DNA of 64,000 nt from NCBI GenBank assembly GCA_023435225.1, contig JAEYRX010000096.1, positions 62,001-126,000 on the forward strand, read 5' to 3'. Made by a program: the position numbers and the translations under genes. Each line of letters begins with the position of its first letter. Position 1 is the stretch's first letter. The notes beneath the pieces are model-generated. The model was not told where the DNA came from. It saw only the letters and a program-made list of their open reading frames with translations, and searched no databases. The stretch is from Bacillota bacterium (GTDB taxonomy: Bacteria > Bacillota > UBA4882 > UBA8346). Below, in pieces: positions 40,574 through 48,519 of this stretch.

Positions 40574-40591
40574 ATACCAAACGACCGGTAT
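40574..40591 (-). promoter_or_regulatory. TetR operator before the membrane methyltransferase
   Basis: ATACCAAACGACCGGTAT, an inverted repeat with arms ATACC/GGTAT. It shares the left half ATACCAAACG with the site at 41238-41255 before the TetR gene. Confidence 0.7.
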
Positions 40592-40607
40592 GTATTTTGA
40601 TAAAAAA

Positions 40608-41237
40608 TTATTTCTTTATACCATCGATCAAAACTTTTTTAATGGTATCAGTCATTGCTTTACGATCAACCGTAATGCGTTTTAACTGGGGATAGCATCC
40701 TAGTGTTTTAAAAATTCCGACTACGTTAAGGGCCATAATACGAGGATCTAAGTCAGAACGGATTTCGTTGTTTGATTGACCAGAGTGGATAATCTGTTCA
40801 ATATAATGAATTAAATCAATATATAAGTTCTCCACAATTATTGTATACTCCGGATTTACACTTTCCATTTCGCTCATGAGGTTACTCATGACAAGACACA
40901 TGAATTCATTCTTACCTAGTATTTCAGCGTGTTTATCGAAAAGAGCGGAGATTTGGGCCAGTGAATTTTCTTGGTTGACTATTTCATCGCCAAGAGATTG
41001 GTCCCAAGTGCTGCGTACGGAATCCACAACGGCTAAGAAAACGGCATCTTTATCTTGAAAGTGATGATAAAGAGCTCCTTTAGTCAAACCAACAGCTTGT
41101 GTTAGATCGGATATTGAGGTGCCATAGAAACCCTTTTTAGCAAAAAGTCGAGTTGCAGCCTCAATGATTTGCTGTCTGGTTTGCTCACTTTGTAGTTGTT
41201 TTTGGTTCATTGGTAAGTCATTTTTCAATATCATCAC
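40608..41237 (-). CDS. TetR-family repressor
   Basis: Up to 209 aa. N-terminal HTH: RQQIIEAATRLFAKKGFYG and LTQAVGLTKGALYHHF, followed by the ligand-binding helical domain. The start is either ATG 41237 (the operator ends at the next base) or ATG 41210 (200 aa); neither has a strong ribosome site. It is upstream of the membrane methyltransferase in the same direction, and both promoters hold the same operator half-site, so it probably represses both itself and that gene. Confidence 0.85.
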   Translation of the reverse strand: MMILKNDLPMNQKQLQSEQTRQQIIEAATRLFAKKGFYGTSISDLTQAVGLTKGALYHHFQDKDAVFLAVVDSVRSTWDQSLGDEIVNQENSLAQISALFDKHAEILGKNEFMCLVMSNLMSEMESVNPEYTIIVENLYIDLIHYIEQIIHSGQSNNEIRSDLDPRIMALNVVGIFKTLGCYPQLKRITVDRKAMTDTIKKVLIDGIKK

Positions 41238-41255
41238 ATACCAAACGTTTAGTAT
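41238..41255 (-). promoter_or_regulatory. TetR autoregulatory operator
   Basis: ATACCAAACGTTTAGTAT, a near-perfect palindrome centred on AAACGTTT, directly before the tetR start. The arms match the second site at 40574-40591. Confidence 0.75.
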
Positions 41256-41341
41256 TTATTTAATATTATCACAATCTTCTAATCACTGTCAACTATAAAG
41301 TATTTTTATATAAATAATTATTAATATAGAGGATAGCTTAT

Positions 41342-41770
41342 ATGGACAATGCTCAAGAACTGCAACTTATTTTTCAAACTCTTGGGGATGCAAATCGATT
41401 AAGGATAATTCAGTTTATTAGTGAAAAAGAATGCACCGTGTCAGAGATAGTTCAAGCATCCAAATTATCTCAACCGTTAGTCTCTCACCATTTACGGGTA
41501 CTAAGGAAAAATCATATTTTAGATTCCGAGAGAAAAGGTCCATTTGTGATTTATCGGCTACGAAATAAAAAACTGTTGGAAGCATTGGACTTATTTTTGC
41601 TAATTTTTAAAGATATTCCGATTGTTAATGAAAATAAAACGATGTTCCGTTGTAGCTACGGATGGAGACAGAATAAAAAAAAATTTAGGGAGGCATTTGA
41701 ATATGGGCTTCAAAGAAAAAATGATGGAATCAATGATGGGCGGTGGCTCAGGCATGGGAATGATGGGTAA
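41342..41770 (+). CDS. ArsR-like HTH regulator
   Basis: 142 aa. Winged helix with TLGDANRLRIIQFISEKECTVSEI, then SKLSQPLVSHHLRVLRKNHIL and the wing GPFVIYRL. It has a single Cys at the usual C-V-C place (KECTVSE), so classic As(III) binding is not supported. After residue ~100 the sequence is low-complexity and polar. Its 3' end overlaps the next gene by 68 bases, which is unusually long; the C-terminal residues may be an accidental extension after loss of an earlier stop. Confidence 0.78.
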   Translation: MDNAQELQLIFQTLGDANRLRIIQFISEKECTVSEIVQASKLSQPLVSHHLRVLRKNHILDSERKGPFVIYRLRNKKLLEALDLFLLIFKDIPIVNENKTMFRCSYGWRQNKKKFREAFEYGLQRKNDGINDGRWLRHGNDG

Positions 41771-42101
41771 TATGATGAAAATGATGATGAATGATCATGA
41801 TGGTGATGGGGAAAGCCCAATGAGCATGTGTAAAAAAATGGTGTCCAATATTAGCAGGAGTAATGAATTGGCTACATTTGCGACCCCGGAGATCCGCGGA
41901 CTGTTTGAAGAATGGGTCGAACAACTGGATAATGAAGTTTTGGATTTTGTTAAGCAGACGAAATCGACAAATCCGGAGGAATTGGCCGCTCATTTAAATA
42001 TATCAAAAGATAGTGCAATCTATCTACTTTCCCGCTTAGCGCAGCAAGGGACAATCTCCGTAGAAATAAAATACGGAGCTAAGGAAGCGCTGATTAATTG
42101 A
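41703..42101 (+). CDS. Met-rich protein with winged-helix-like C-terminus
   Basis: About 132 aa from ATG 41703, supported by GGGAGG 9 bases upstream. Residues 1-32 are extremely methionine-rich (KMMESMMGGGSGMG, then MMGNMMKMMM) and then acidic-His (NDHDGDGE), a possible soft-metal binding region. The second half resembles a small winged helix (STNPEELAAHLNISKDSAIYLLSRLAQQG). It is probably co-transcribed with the ArsR-like gene. The last codons (KEALIN and stop) lie inside the TA-flanked palindromic element, which has therefore altered the C-terminus. Confidence 0.7.
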   Translation: MGFKEKMMESMMGGGSGMGMMGNMMKMMMNDHDGDGESPMSMCKKMVSNISRSNELATFATPEIRGLFEEWVEQLDNEVLDFVKQTKSTNPEELAAHLNISKDSAIYLLSRLAQQGTISVEIKYGAKEALIN

Positions 42102-42182
42102 ATCAGTGACGATTTTGTGCTTCGCAAAATGCCTAATACCGCATATTTGCTCGCACAAAATCGGATTAATCAACGCTTCCCT
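42080..42182. mobile_element. TA-flanked palindromic element, copy 2 (~100 bp)
   Basis: Inverse-oriented copy of the element at 16460-16562, about 96% identical by eye, with the same ends (AGGAAGCGCTGATTAAT and complement) and TA on both flanks. It overlaps the final codons of the Met-rich gene. No transposase is present in the window. Confidence 0.8.
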
Positions 42183-42358
42183 ATATAATACTAAGAGGAC
42201 GGAAAGTTGAAATAGTAAAAAAATTAATCTTTTTAGTCAATTGATTGCCTTCAGTAAAAAAAGCCTTGGTGATAGAGTTGTATGGAAGACAAACGTTTGC
42301 AATGGTATCAATTTTAGGAGAGGCTATAACTTTTATCAAGAAAAAAACGGGTGATTTG

Positions 42359-43252
42359 ATGAAACATATAATCTTTCTCGTCTTAATTCTTTCTGGTTCA
42401 ATCGGATTATCGTCGTTGTCGATTTTGTTTTTGGCCTTTATTAAATTTCGTCTAAAAATCCTTATTTATTTATTCCTTTTTTTGTGCTTAATAATCCAAC
42501 AATTTGCACTTGATATTTATATTTCCTATCAATATGCGAACTTCAATCCCTTACTCATTAATTATGAAGAAATAATCAGCTTTACCTTATTTAGCTTCAT
42601 GATTATATTATTACCCCTTATAATTAATGAATGGTTAGACCTTCGTAATAGAAAGATAATAAATATTATTTTTGGAGGCATTTTTTTGATCTCATTAGTA
42701 TTAATCTATACTCCGTTTTTTTCCGGAATAATCGAGCAAGGAGTTTATTTTAGTTCACTGCTTAATTCTAAAATATTTTGGGGTATTTCGTTTCTGCCTT
42801 GTTTGTATGTATTTCTAGTTTTTGTTAGAAAGTTTTCTACGATTAAAGATTCAAGAGATCAATTTTTCTTGATTTTTTCACTTATTTGTTTGATGATTGA
42901 AATTATTCTAATACTAATACCAATTTATCCTACTATGCCGGAAAATTTAGTTATTTATGCTCCTTTGTACTTTTTTTGGAATGTGGCTCTTTTGAGATAT
43001 ATTATAAGAAAATTTTTCTTAAATACTGCTTCAAAAAATTCATTAAGTGAAATTGTCAACCGTTTGACGCTCACAGAGAGAGAAAAAGAAATATTACTTC
43101 TTTTAGTTCAAGGTAAATCAAATCAGAAAATCAGTATGCAACTGTTTATTTCGGTAGATACCGTTAAAACGCATATTAAAAATATCTATAAAAAACTTGA
43201 AGTTAATAATCGCCTTCAATTATTTAATTTATTAAAAGAAACCCAGCTATAG
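42359..43252 (+). CDS. Membrane-anchored LuxR-type regulator (paralogue 1)
   Basis: About 297 aa from ATG 42359 (GGGTGAT upstream; the frame extends to 42245 without a good site). Seven or so hydrophobic helices cover residues 1-220 (e.g. IIFLVLILSGSIGLSSL, YAPLYFFWNVALLRYII). A C-terminal LuxR/GerE HTH follows (LTEREKEILLLLVQGKSN, ISVDTVKTHIKNIYKKLEVNN). The paralogue at 47432 has the same design. The membrane part presumably senses a lipid-soluble or envelope signal. Adjacent to the glycoside hydrolase cluster, whose control it may exert. Confidence 0.82.
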   Translation: MKHIIFLVLILSGSIGLSSLSILFLAFIKFRLKILIYLFLFLCLIIQQFALDIYISYQYANFNPLLINYEEIISFTLFSFMIILLPLIINEWLDLRNRKIINIIFGGIFLISLVLIYTPFFSGIIEQGVYFSSLLNSKIFWGISFLPCLYVFLVFVRKFSTIKDSRDQFFLIFSLICLMIEIILILIPIYPTMPENLVIYAPLYFFWNVALLRYIIRKFFLNTASKNSLSEIVNRLTLTEREKEILLLLVQGKSNQKISMQLFISVDTVKTHIKNIYKKLEVNNRLQLFNLLKETQL

Positions 43253-43310
43253 TTTATTTATGAGAGCTAGTTTTTATTAGTAAAAAGCCCTTTTTCTTAT
43301 GAAATTACAA

Positions 43311-43342
43311 TGGAAGGCCACTTATTAAATGGTGGCCTTCCA
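43311..43342. terminator. Bidirectional terminator
   Basis: An 11-bp perfect stem TGGAAGGCCAC/GTGGCCTTCCA with a 10-nt loop between the LuxR gene and the convergent glycoside hydrolase gene. Confidence 0.8.
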
Positions 43343-43391
43343 TCATTTTGTTTTCTACGCTCAATATTTCGTCTTTAAAATATCTTTAAAT

Positions 43392-44738
43392 TCATTGTAT
43401 CTTCTGGGGAGGTTGTCTTTGATCCGCCAAATCTTTTGTATAACTCCAAACTTCCATTGCTCCACCGCCATCGGGAATGCTTAGACAAGTAAGTGAATAA
43501 GCGGGGAAATCGTATTCTAGATCCGCCGATGCAAAACTAAAATCCTGAAATTTTATTGTTTCATGGGCATTACTGTTATTCTTGTTGATGACCATCAAGA
43601 TTGTCCGGTCGTTACCCGCACTGCGGCTGGCATAAACGGAAAAACCGCTGGGGACCGAAACAACTCTGAGCATAGAAGTTCCAAAATGGGTTGTGTACAT
43701 CTGCATTGCATAATAAGACGGCCTTGGGTTAAAAGTGATATTATCAACAAAACCGGTGGTATTCCCCTCGGAAATGGACCAAAAAAGCAGGGACCATAGA
43801 TTATACTCCAATGCCACCCCAATTGTATCGGCTACCCAGAGACCGGCATAAAAGGTTTGAGGCGAAGCCGGCTGGTTGCTTTTCTGCTGCTCGGCCTCCC
43901 AAGAGACATGAGTTTCAGTTATAGCCAGAGGTTTATTAGAAACACCGCAAATATTCATGATGTTCTGTAAGCTATTGAGATTAGCTCGAAATTTATCAGC
44001 ATCCTTCATTGCATTTTCAATGGTGCAAGACGCGGCGTCACCTTGATAACGATGGACGGAAATAATATCTACTTTATCTTTGCACGCATTTAAGAAAGGA
44101 GTTAACCAATCGTTATCAGGCGGCCAATACTTCCACCCCAGATCCGGACCTACGATTTTTATTTGCGGATCAACGGCTTTCATGGCGTCGACATATGTAT
44201 TGAAATCATTTATATAATCCTCAACTGTGTAAGAAACCCTATCTCCCATGTCGTGATAAAGATCGGGTTCGTTTCCTATCTCCCAATATTTTATATTGTA
44301 ACCTTTTGTTATATTGCAATAAGCAACTATGTTAGCGGCATTGTTAGCATTCCCGCTTAAGATCGGAACTTGTAAAATAGGTTCAGCTCCAACTGCTTGG
44401 CAATAACTAATAAACTCGTCCACTTGTCTGGAATCAAAAGATTCCGGATCTTGACGATCGTTATTGCCGCCGCCTGCCCGTAATACTTTAATCCCTAACG
44501 ACTGCGCCAGGCCAAGGGCCCCGTTAACTGTATCGCCCCATCCTTCTATCCAACTCCAATAATTTTGGCCGTAAATTGTGCCGTTAATCAATCGGGGATT
44601 AGCGCCACTGATGGTAATCACACCCGGTGATGTTTTCTGGTTTGGTTGGTTGTTTGAATTACCACTATTACCGCCTCCACAACCGGAAAAAGCGAAGACA
44701 GTAATTAAAGCCAATAAAAACGTAAATAATTTCTGCAT
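43392..44738 (-). CDS. Glycoside hydrolase lipoprotein, clan GH-A (TIM barrel)
   Basis: 448 aa. Lipoprotein signal with lipobox FSGC (C20) and a Gly/Asn-rich linker (GGGNSGNSNNQ). The barrel carries the acid/base in YWEIGNEPDLY (E157) and the likely nucleophile in LAITETHVSW (E275), the N-E-P/T-E-T pattern of clan A families such as GH39, GH44 and GH51. The C-terminal ~90 residues form a beta domain (DRTILMVINKNNS). Family number and substrate cannot be settled by eye; endo-glucanase, xylosidase and arabinofuranosidase types remain possible. Confidence 0.8.
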   Translation of the reverse strand: MQKLFTFLLALITVFAFSGCGGGNSGNSNNQPNQKTSPGVITISGANPRLINGTIYGQNYWSWIEGWGDTVNGALGLAQSLGIKVLRAGGGNNDRQDPESFDSRQVDEFISYCQAVGAEPILQVPILSGNANNAANIVAYCNITKGYNIKYWEIGNEPDLYHDMGDRVSYTVEDYINDFNTYVDAMKAVDPQIKIVGPDLGWKYWPPDNDWLTPFLNACKDKVDIISVHRYQGDAASCTIENAMKDADKFRANLNSLQNIMNICGVSNKPLAITETHVSWEAEQQKSNQPASPQTFYAGLWVADTIGVALEYNLWSLLFWSISEGNTTGFVDNITFNPRPSYYAMQMYTTHFGTSMLRVVSVPSGFSVYASRSAGNDRTILMVINKNNSNAHETIKFQDFSFASADLEYDFPAYSLTCLSIPDGGGAMEVWSYTKDLADQRQPPQKIQ

Positions 44739-45051
44739 GATATAAAATCTGCTCCCTTCAATTTTTTTTAATAATTTAGTGATTGTTACTTAGTCTCTTA
44801 ATGAATTACATATTTAATAATGCTAATATTGAATAACTGCATTTTATTTTAACTTTTTTACTAATTTATTTACATACCTATTACGGGTGATTTCTATTTT
44901 TAGCAGCTGGTGGTTGTTACGGAAAGGCATATGAAGTTCATTTTCAATAAATGTAAACGAAACTCTTAAAGGACCATTTAAGAAAATGATGAAATATTAC
45001 ATTATATTTAAAATAATTAAGACAGTTTTCCGGTTTATGCGGAGGAATAAA
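44739..45051. other. Divergent promoter region of the glycoside hydrolase cluster
   Basis: 313 bp between the GH lipoprotein and the serine-hydrolase-like gene, AT-rich. It should hold both divergent promoters, but no convincing -35/-10 pair or operator palindrome was picked out. GGAGG before 45052 is the only clear signal. Confidence 0.4.
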
Positions 45052-46563
45052 ATGAACCGTTTACTAAAAAAATGGGTCTCTTTATTGATAATAATTTTGA
45101 TATTTTTTATTTCAAATATTTACGCTGCCGAATACTGGCCCGCCAAAGGCTGGCGGAGCTCTACTCCTGAAGAGCAAGGGATGGACTCGGGACCTATAGT
45201 GGAATTACTAAGAATTATTAAAGCTCAGCAGAAAAATATCCATAGTATGTTAATCATTCGAAACGGATATTTGGTAACGGAAGCTTATTTTGCGCCTTAT
45301 CACCGAGATGTAAAACAAACCATCAATGCATGTACCAATAGTATTTTTTCGGCTTTATACGGAATCGCTTTAAATGAAGGTTATTTTACCGACCTCTCGC
45401 AGATTATAATTGATTTTTTTCCGGAACGGAGCATTGCCAATCTTGATACCCGAAAAAAGGAAATAAGTTTAAATGACCTTTTAACAATGACCAGCGGCTT
45501 GAGTTGGAACGAATCCGCTCCTTTTTTTAATAAACGCAACATGTTATTTCAAGCTGAAACTTCCAAAGATCGGGTTCAATACATACTTGACCGGCCAATG
45601 ATAAGTCAGCCGGGAGTCAGGTTCAACTATAATTCGGGAACAGTATATTTGTTGGCAGCTATTTTACGGAAAGCAACCGGAGTAAATGAAGCCATCTATG
45701 CCGGGGAACGGCTTTTTAACCCGCTTGGCATAACCAATATCCATTGGCCTTCGTTTTCCGACGAGACTCTTACCGGAAATAGTTTAGCGATGACTCCATC
45801 GGATATGGCCAAATTCGGATATCTTTACCTTAATAAGGGGATGTGGGAAGGAAAACAGGTTATTCCCGCCAAATGGATTCTGGAGTCTACTAAAAGTTAT
45901 ATCGGGGATCATGGTTACTTATGGTGGCGAAATCCGCTATTTGACGGTTTTAATGCCAATGGGTTCGGAGGGCAGTATATATTTATAGTTCCCAAATATA
46001 ATTTGGTGGCGGTCTTTACCGGTGGTTTATCAGGGATGGATTATGCGTTACCACAACAATGGATGATATCTAAAATTATTCCGGCGGTTAAATCGGAGCA
46101 AAAATTGCCTCCCAACCCGGAACTGAATAACCTACTTTCAGATATAATTACCAGTCTCCAAATACAAAAACCGGCACGTCAAGCGGAGCTTCCGGAAATT
46201 GCTCATAAGATATCAGGCAAAACTTATTTTTTCGAGCTAAACAACGCCGGAGTCAGTTCAATCCGTTTTACCTTTCAAAAGAATAACTGTTTACTCTGGA
46301 TTAACAGAAATAATAGTTCTTTTGAAATCCCGGTGGGTCTGGATGGTTGTTATCGGGGTACGAAAATAAACAGCTATTATTATACTTTCGCCAAAGGTCA
46401 CTGGCGTAACCAAAAGACTTTTTTGTTGGATTTGCAAATACCGGTGGAATATCCGGAGATTTTTGAAATATCATTAGTTTTCGAAAAGGATCAAATATTT
46501 GTTAAGATCAGAGATAAGATAGCCGGAGTTCATATTTTCTTTCAAGGAAAGGAAAAAGTATGA
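45052..46563 (+). CDS. Beta-lactamase/S12-like secreted protein with altered active site
   Basis: About 503 aa from ATG 45052 (GGAGG 7 bases upstream). Signal peptide (WVSLLIIILIFFISNIYA), then a class C beta-lactamase/esterase fold: NDLLTMTSGLSW, FNYNSGTVYLLAAIL (tyrosine motif), GFGGQYIFIVP. At the place of the catalytic S-x-x-K the sequence reads ACTNS (A93, N96) where relatives have SVTKS or SCTKS. Both the serine and the lysine are therefore missing and hydrolysis is not expected. A C-terminal domain of ~150 residues follows. It may be a binding protein; it overlaps the next gene by 4 bases. Confidence 0.8.
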   Translation: MNRLLKKWVSLLIIILIFFISNIYAAEYWPAKGWRSSTPEEQGMDSGPIVELLRIIKAQQKNIHSMLIIRNGYLVTEAYFAPYHRDVKQTINACTNSIFSALYGIALNEGYFTDLSQIIIDFFPERSIANLDTRKKEISLNDLLTMTSGLSWNESAPFFNKRNMLFQAETSKDRVQYILDRPMISQPGVRFNYNSGTVYLLAAILRKATGVNEAIYAGERLFNPLGITNIHWPSFSDETLTGNSLAMTPSDMAKFGYLYLNKGMWEGKQVIPAKWILESTKSYIGDHGYLWWRNPLFDGFNANGFGGQYIFIVPKYNLVAVFTGGLSGMDYALPQQWMISKIIPAVKSEQKLPPNPELNNLLSDIITSLQIQKPARQAELPEIAHKISGKTYFFELNNAGVSSIRFTFQKNNCLLWINRNNSSFEIPVGLDGCYRGTKINSYYYTFAKGHWRNQKTFLLDLQIPVEYPEIFEISLVFEKDQIFVKIRDKIAGVHIFFQGKEKV

Positions 46564-47405
46564 GACCAAAGAGTAGGGCGGATATTAAAACTTTAAACCG
46601 GATTCTTCTGATTTTGGCTATTTGTTATGCTATTTTCACGAGTTTAATAATTTATAGGGTTATTTACGGAACAATGCCTTTTTACGGTGGGAGATGGAAA
46701 TTGGTTTGGTGCGATGAATTTAACGGAACAGCCTTGGATCTGACAAAATGGACGCCGGTTAGTCAAGGTTCAGGTCCAAATAACGAACTTCAAGCTTATA
46801 TTGATGAAAATGTCACTGTAAAAAATGGTTGTTTGGTCCTTGGTACTAAAAAAGAAGAATGGACCGGCCCTGATAATCTGCGGACCGGTGAGGCAGTAAC
46901 CCGGTACTTCACATCCGGGCGGGTCAATTCTAAAGACAAAGATGCCTGGACTTATGGACGGTTTGAGATTAGGGCCAAATTTCCGGCAGGTCAAGGACTT
47001 ATATCATATGCCGCCTTATTTCCAATTGACGACTCATGGCCACCGGAGATCGAGATTGTGGAAATGAGAGGGAAAGACCCCCGAGCGGTTTACTTACTTA
47101 ATATTTGGGGGTCTAACGAACAACAACATGACGATAATTCAGGTCCGGTTATGGGTTATGATTATTCAGCCGATTTCCATATCTACACACTGGAATGGGA
47201 GCCTAGAAAGCTACGATGGTACATAGATGGAATTGAAAAGTTTCAGCTGACCCAAAATATTCCCGACAAACCGCTTTATCTTAGGCTACTTACTTCGGTT
47301 GGAGGTATTTATGGCGGAGATCCTTACAATAAAGAAAATAAGAGCGGGCTTTCCCTGCCAAAATATTTTTTCGTTGATTGGGTGAGAGTTTATCAAAGGA
47401 GATAG
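46560..47405 (+). CDS. Membrane-anchored GH16 family protein
   Basis: 281 aa. An N-terminal membrane helix (ILLILAICYAIFTSLIIY) anchors a GH16 jelly roll: WKLVWCDEFNGTALDLTKW, YGRFEIRAKFPAGQG, and the C-terminal YFFVDWVRVYQ. The catalytic signature E-x-D-x-x-E is here E163-I-E165-I-V-E168, with Asp replaced by Glu. Substrates of GH16 are beta-1,3/1,4-glucans, agars and others. The substitution may reduce or alter activity. It overlaps the preceding gene by 4 bases and the frame before the LuxR gene, so these form one unit. Confidence 0.85.
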   Translation: MRPKSRADIKTLNRILLILAICYAIFTSLIIYRVIYGTMPFYGGRWKLVWCDEFNGTALDLTKWTPVSQGSGPNNELQAYIDENVTVKNGCLVLGTKKEEWTGPDNLRTGEAVTRYFTSGRVNSKDKDAWTYGRFEIRAKFPAGQGLISYAALFPIDDSWPPEIEIVEMRGKDPRAVYLLNIWGSNEQQHDDNSGPVMGYDYSADFHIYTLEWEPRKLRWYIDGIEKFQLTQNIPDKPLYLRLLTSVGGIYGGDPYNKENKSGLSLPKYFFVDWVRVYQRR

Positions 47406-47431
47406 TATTTAATTATTGTAAGGGTGGTTGG

Positions 47432-48313
47432 ATGAAACATTTACTGTTTTTATATCTATCTTTATCATATTCAATCGGATTACCGGCATGGGTCCTTTTA
47501 CTATTGGCTTTTTTTAGAAACCGGGTTAAAATGACCATTTATATGTTCTTTTTTTTATCCATGGTTACTTTACAACTTATTTACCTAACTTATGTGGAAT
47601 ATCGATATGCCAATACGTTTTACTGGTTTTCAGGCTATGACGCATTGATAAATTATACCTTGCAAAGTTTTATGGTAATTACATTGCCGTATTTGTTTAA
47701 TGAATGGTTAAGTGTGCCTCATCGATATAAAGTCAATATTCTGTTCGGGGTAGTTTTTTTAATCTCATTAGTTTTGGTAGTTGGTCCGTTTTTCCTGGGA
47801 TTACTTGAAGAGATAACTAATTATGACGCTTTGTTATGTATAAAAATTTTCCGGGGTGTCTTTATATTTATCATTTTTTATATACTTTTAATTTCGGCCT
47901 ATGGATTTCGAAATCTCCAAGATGACCACGACCGGGTTTTTTTAGTCTCAACGGTCGGCTGTTTGATTCTAGCGTCGTCTCAAGTATTTATACCCGTTTT
48001 TCATACTTTTCCCGAGAATGTAATTATCTTTGCCGCAGCATACTTTTTTTGGAACCTATTTTTACTAAGATACATAATCGGAAAGTTCTTCCTTAACACG
48101 TTCCCCGGTAATACTTTAAAAGAAGTTATTAATGACCTAAAGCTCACTGAGCGTGAAAAAGAAATATTATATCTGTTGGCTCAAGGCCAATCAAACCGGA
48201 AGATCGGTACGCAGCTGTTTATTTCAGAGACTACGGTTAAAACCCATATCCAAAATATTTATAAAAAATTGGAGGTAAATAACAGAGTTCAGCTTTTCAA
48301 CTTGTTGAAATAG
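47432..48313 (+). CDS. Membrane-anchored LuxR-type regulator (paralogue 2)
   Basis: About 293 aa from ATG 47432 (AAGGGTGG upstream). Same architecture as 42359-43252: several membrane helices (LYLSLSYSIGLPAWVLLLL, VFLISLVLVVGPFFLG, FAAAYFFWNLFLLRYIIG) and a C-terminal LuxR HTH (LTEREKEILYLLAQGQSN, ISETTVKTHIQNIYKKLEVNN). The HTH segments of the two are nearly identical, so they could bind the same sites or form heterodimers. It follows the GH16 gene by 26 bases, within its operon, and a terminator ends the unit. Confidence 0.83.
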   Translation: MKHLLFLYLSLSYSIGLPAWVLLLLAFFRNRVKMTIYMFFFLSMVTLQLIYLTYVEYRYANTFYWFSGYDALINYTLQSFMVITLPYLFNEWLSVPHRYKVNILFGVVFLISLVLVVGPFFLGLLEEITNYDALLCIKIFRGVFIFIIFYILLISAYGFRNLQDDHDRVFLVSTVGCLILASSQVFIPVFHTFPENVIIFAAAYFFWNLFLLRYIIGKFFLNTFPGNTLKEVINDLKLTEREKEILYLLAQGQSNRKIGTQLFISETTVKTHIQNIYKKLEVNNRVQLFNLLK

Positions 48314-48342
48314 AATTGTGAATTAGATATCTCATTAAAAAT

Positions 48343-48369
48343 AAATCCGGCACCCAACCGGATTTTTTG
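48343..48369 (+). terminator. Terminator after LuxR paralogue 2
   Basis: An 8-bp stem AAATCCGG/CCGGATTT with a 7-nt loop and a T-run. Confidence 0.88.
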
Positions 48370-48519
48370 TTTTTCCTCCAGTTCAGCGGCTGAATATCCT
48401 CCGAAAATAGTACTCCATAAAGTAAAGATCCTCCGGAATTAGTATAGAAAGATCCATATTATAAAACTATTATTAACCTAATCCATAAATTTAGTAAATA
48501 GCCAAAGGCAGAGAGATTT

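Noticed and set aside
42285..42310. CAAACGTTTG palindrome upstream of the first LuxR gene as a TetR site
   Set aside because: It shares only the AAACGTTT core with the TetR operators; the ATAC/GTAT arms are absent.
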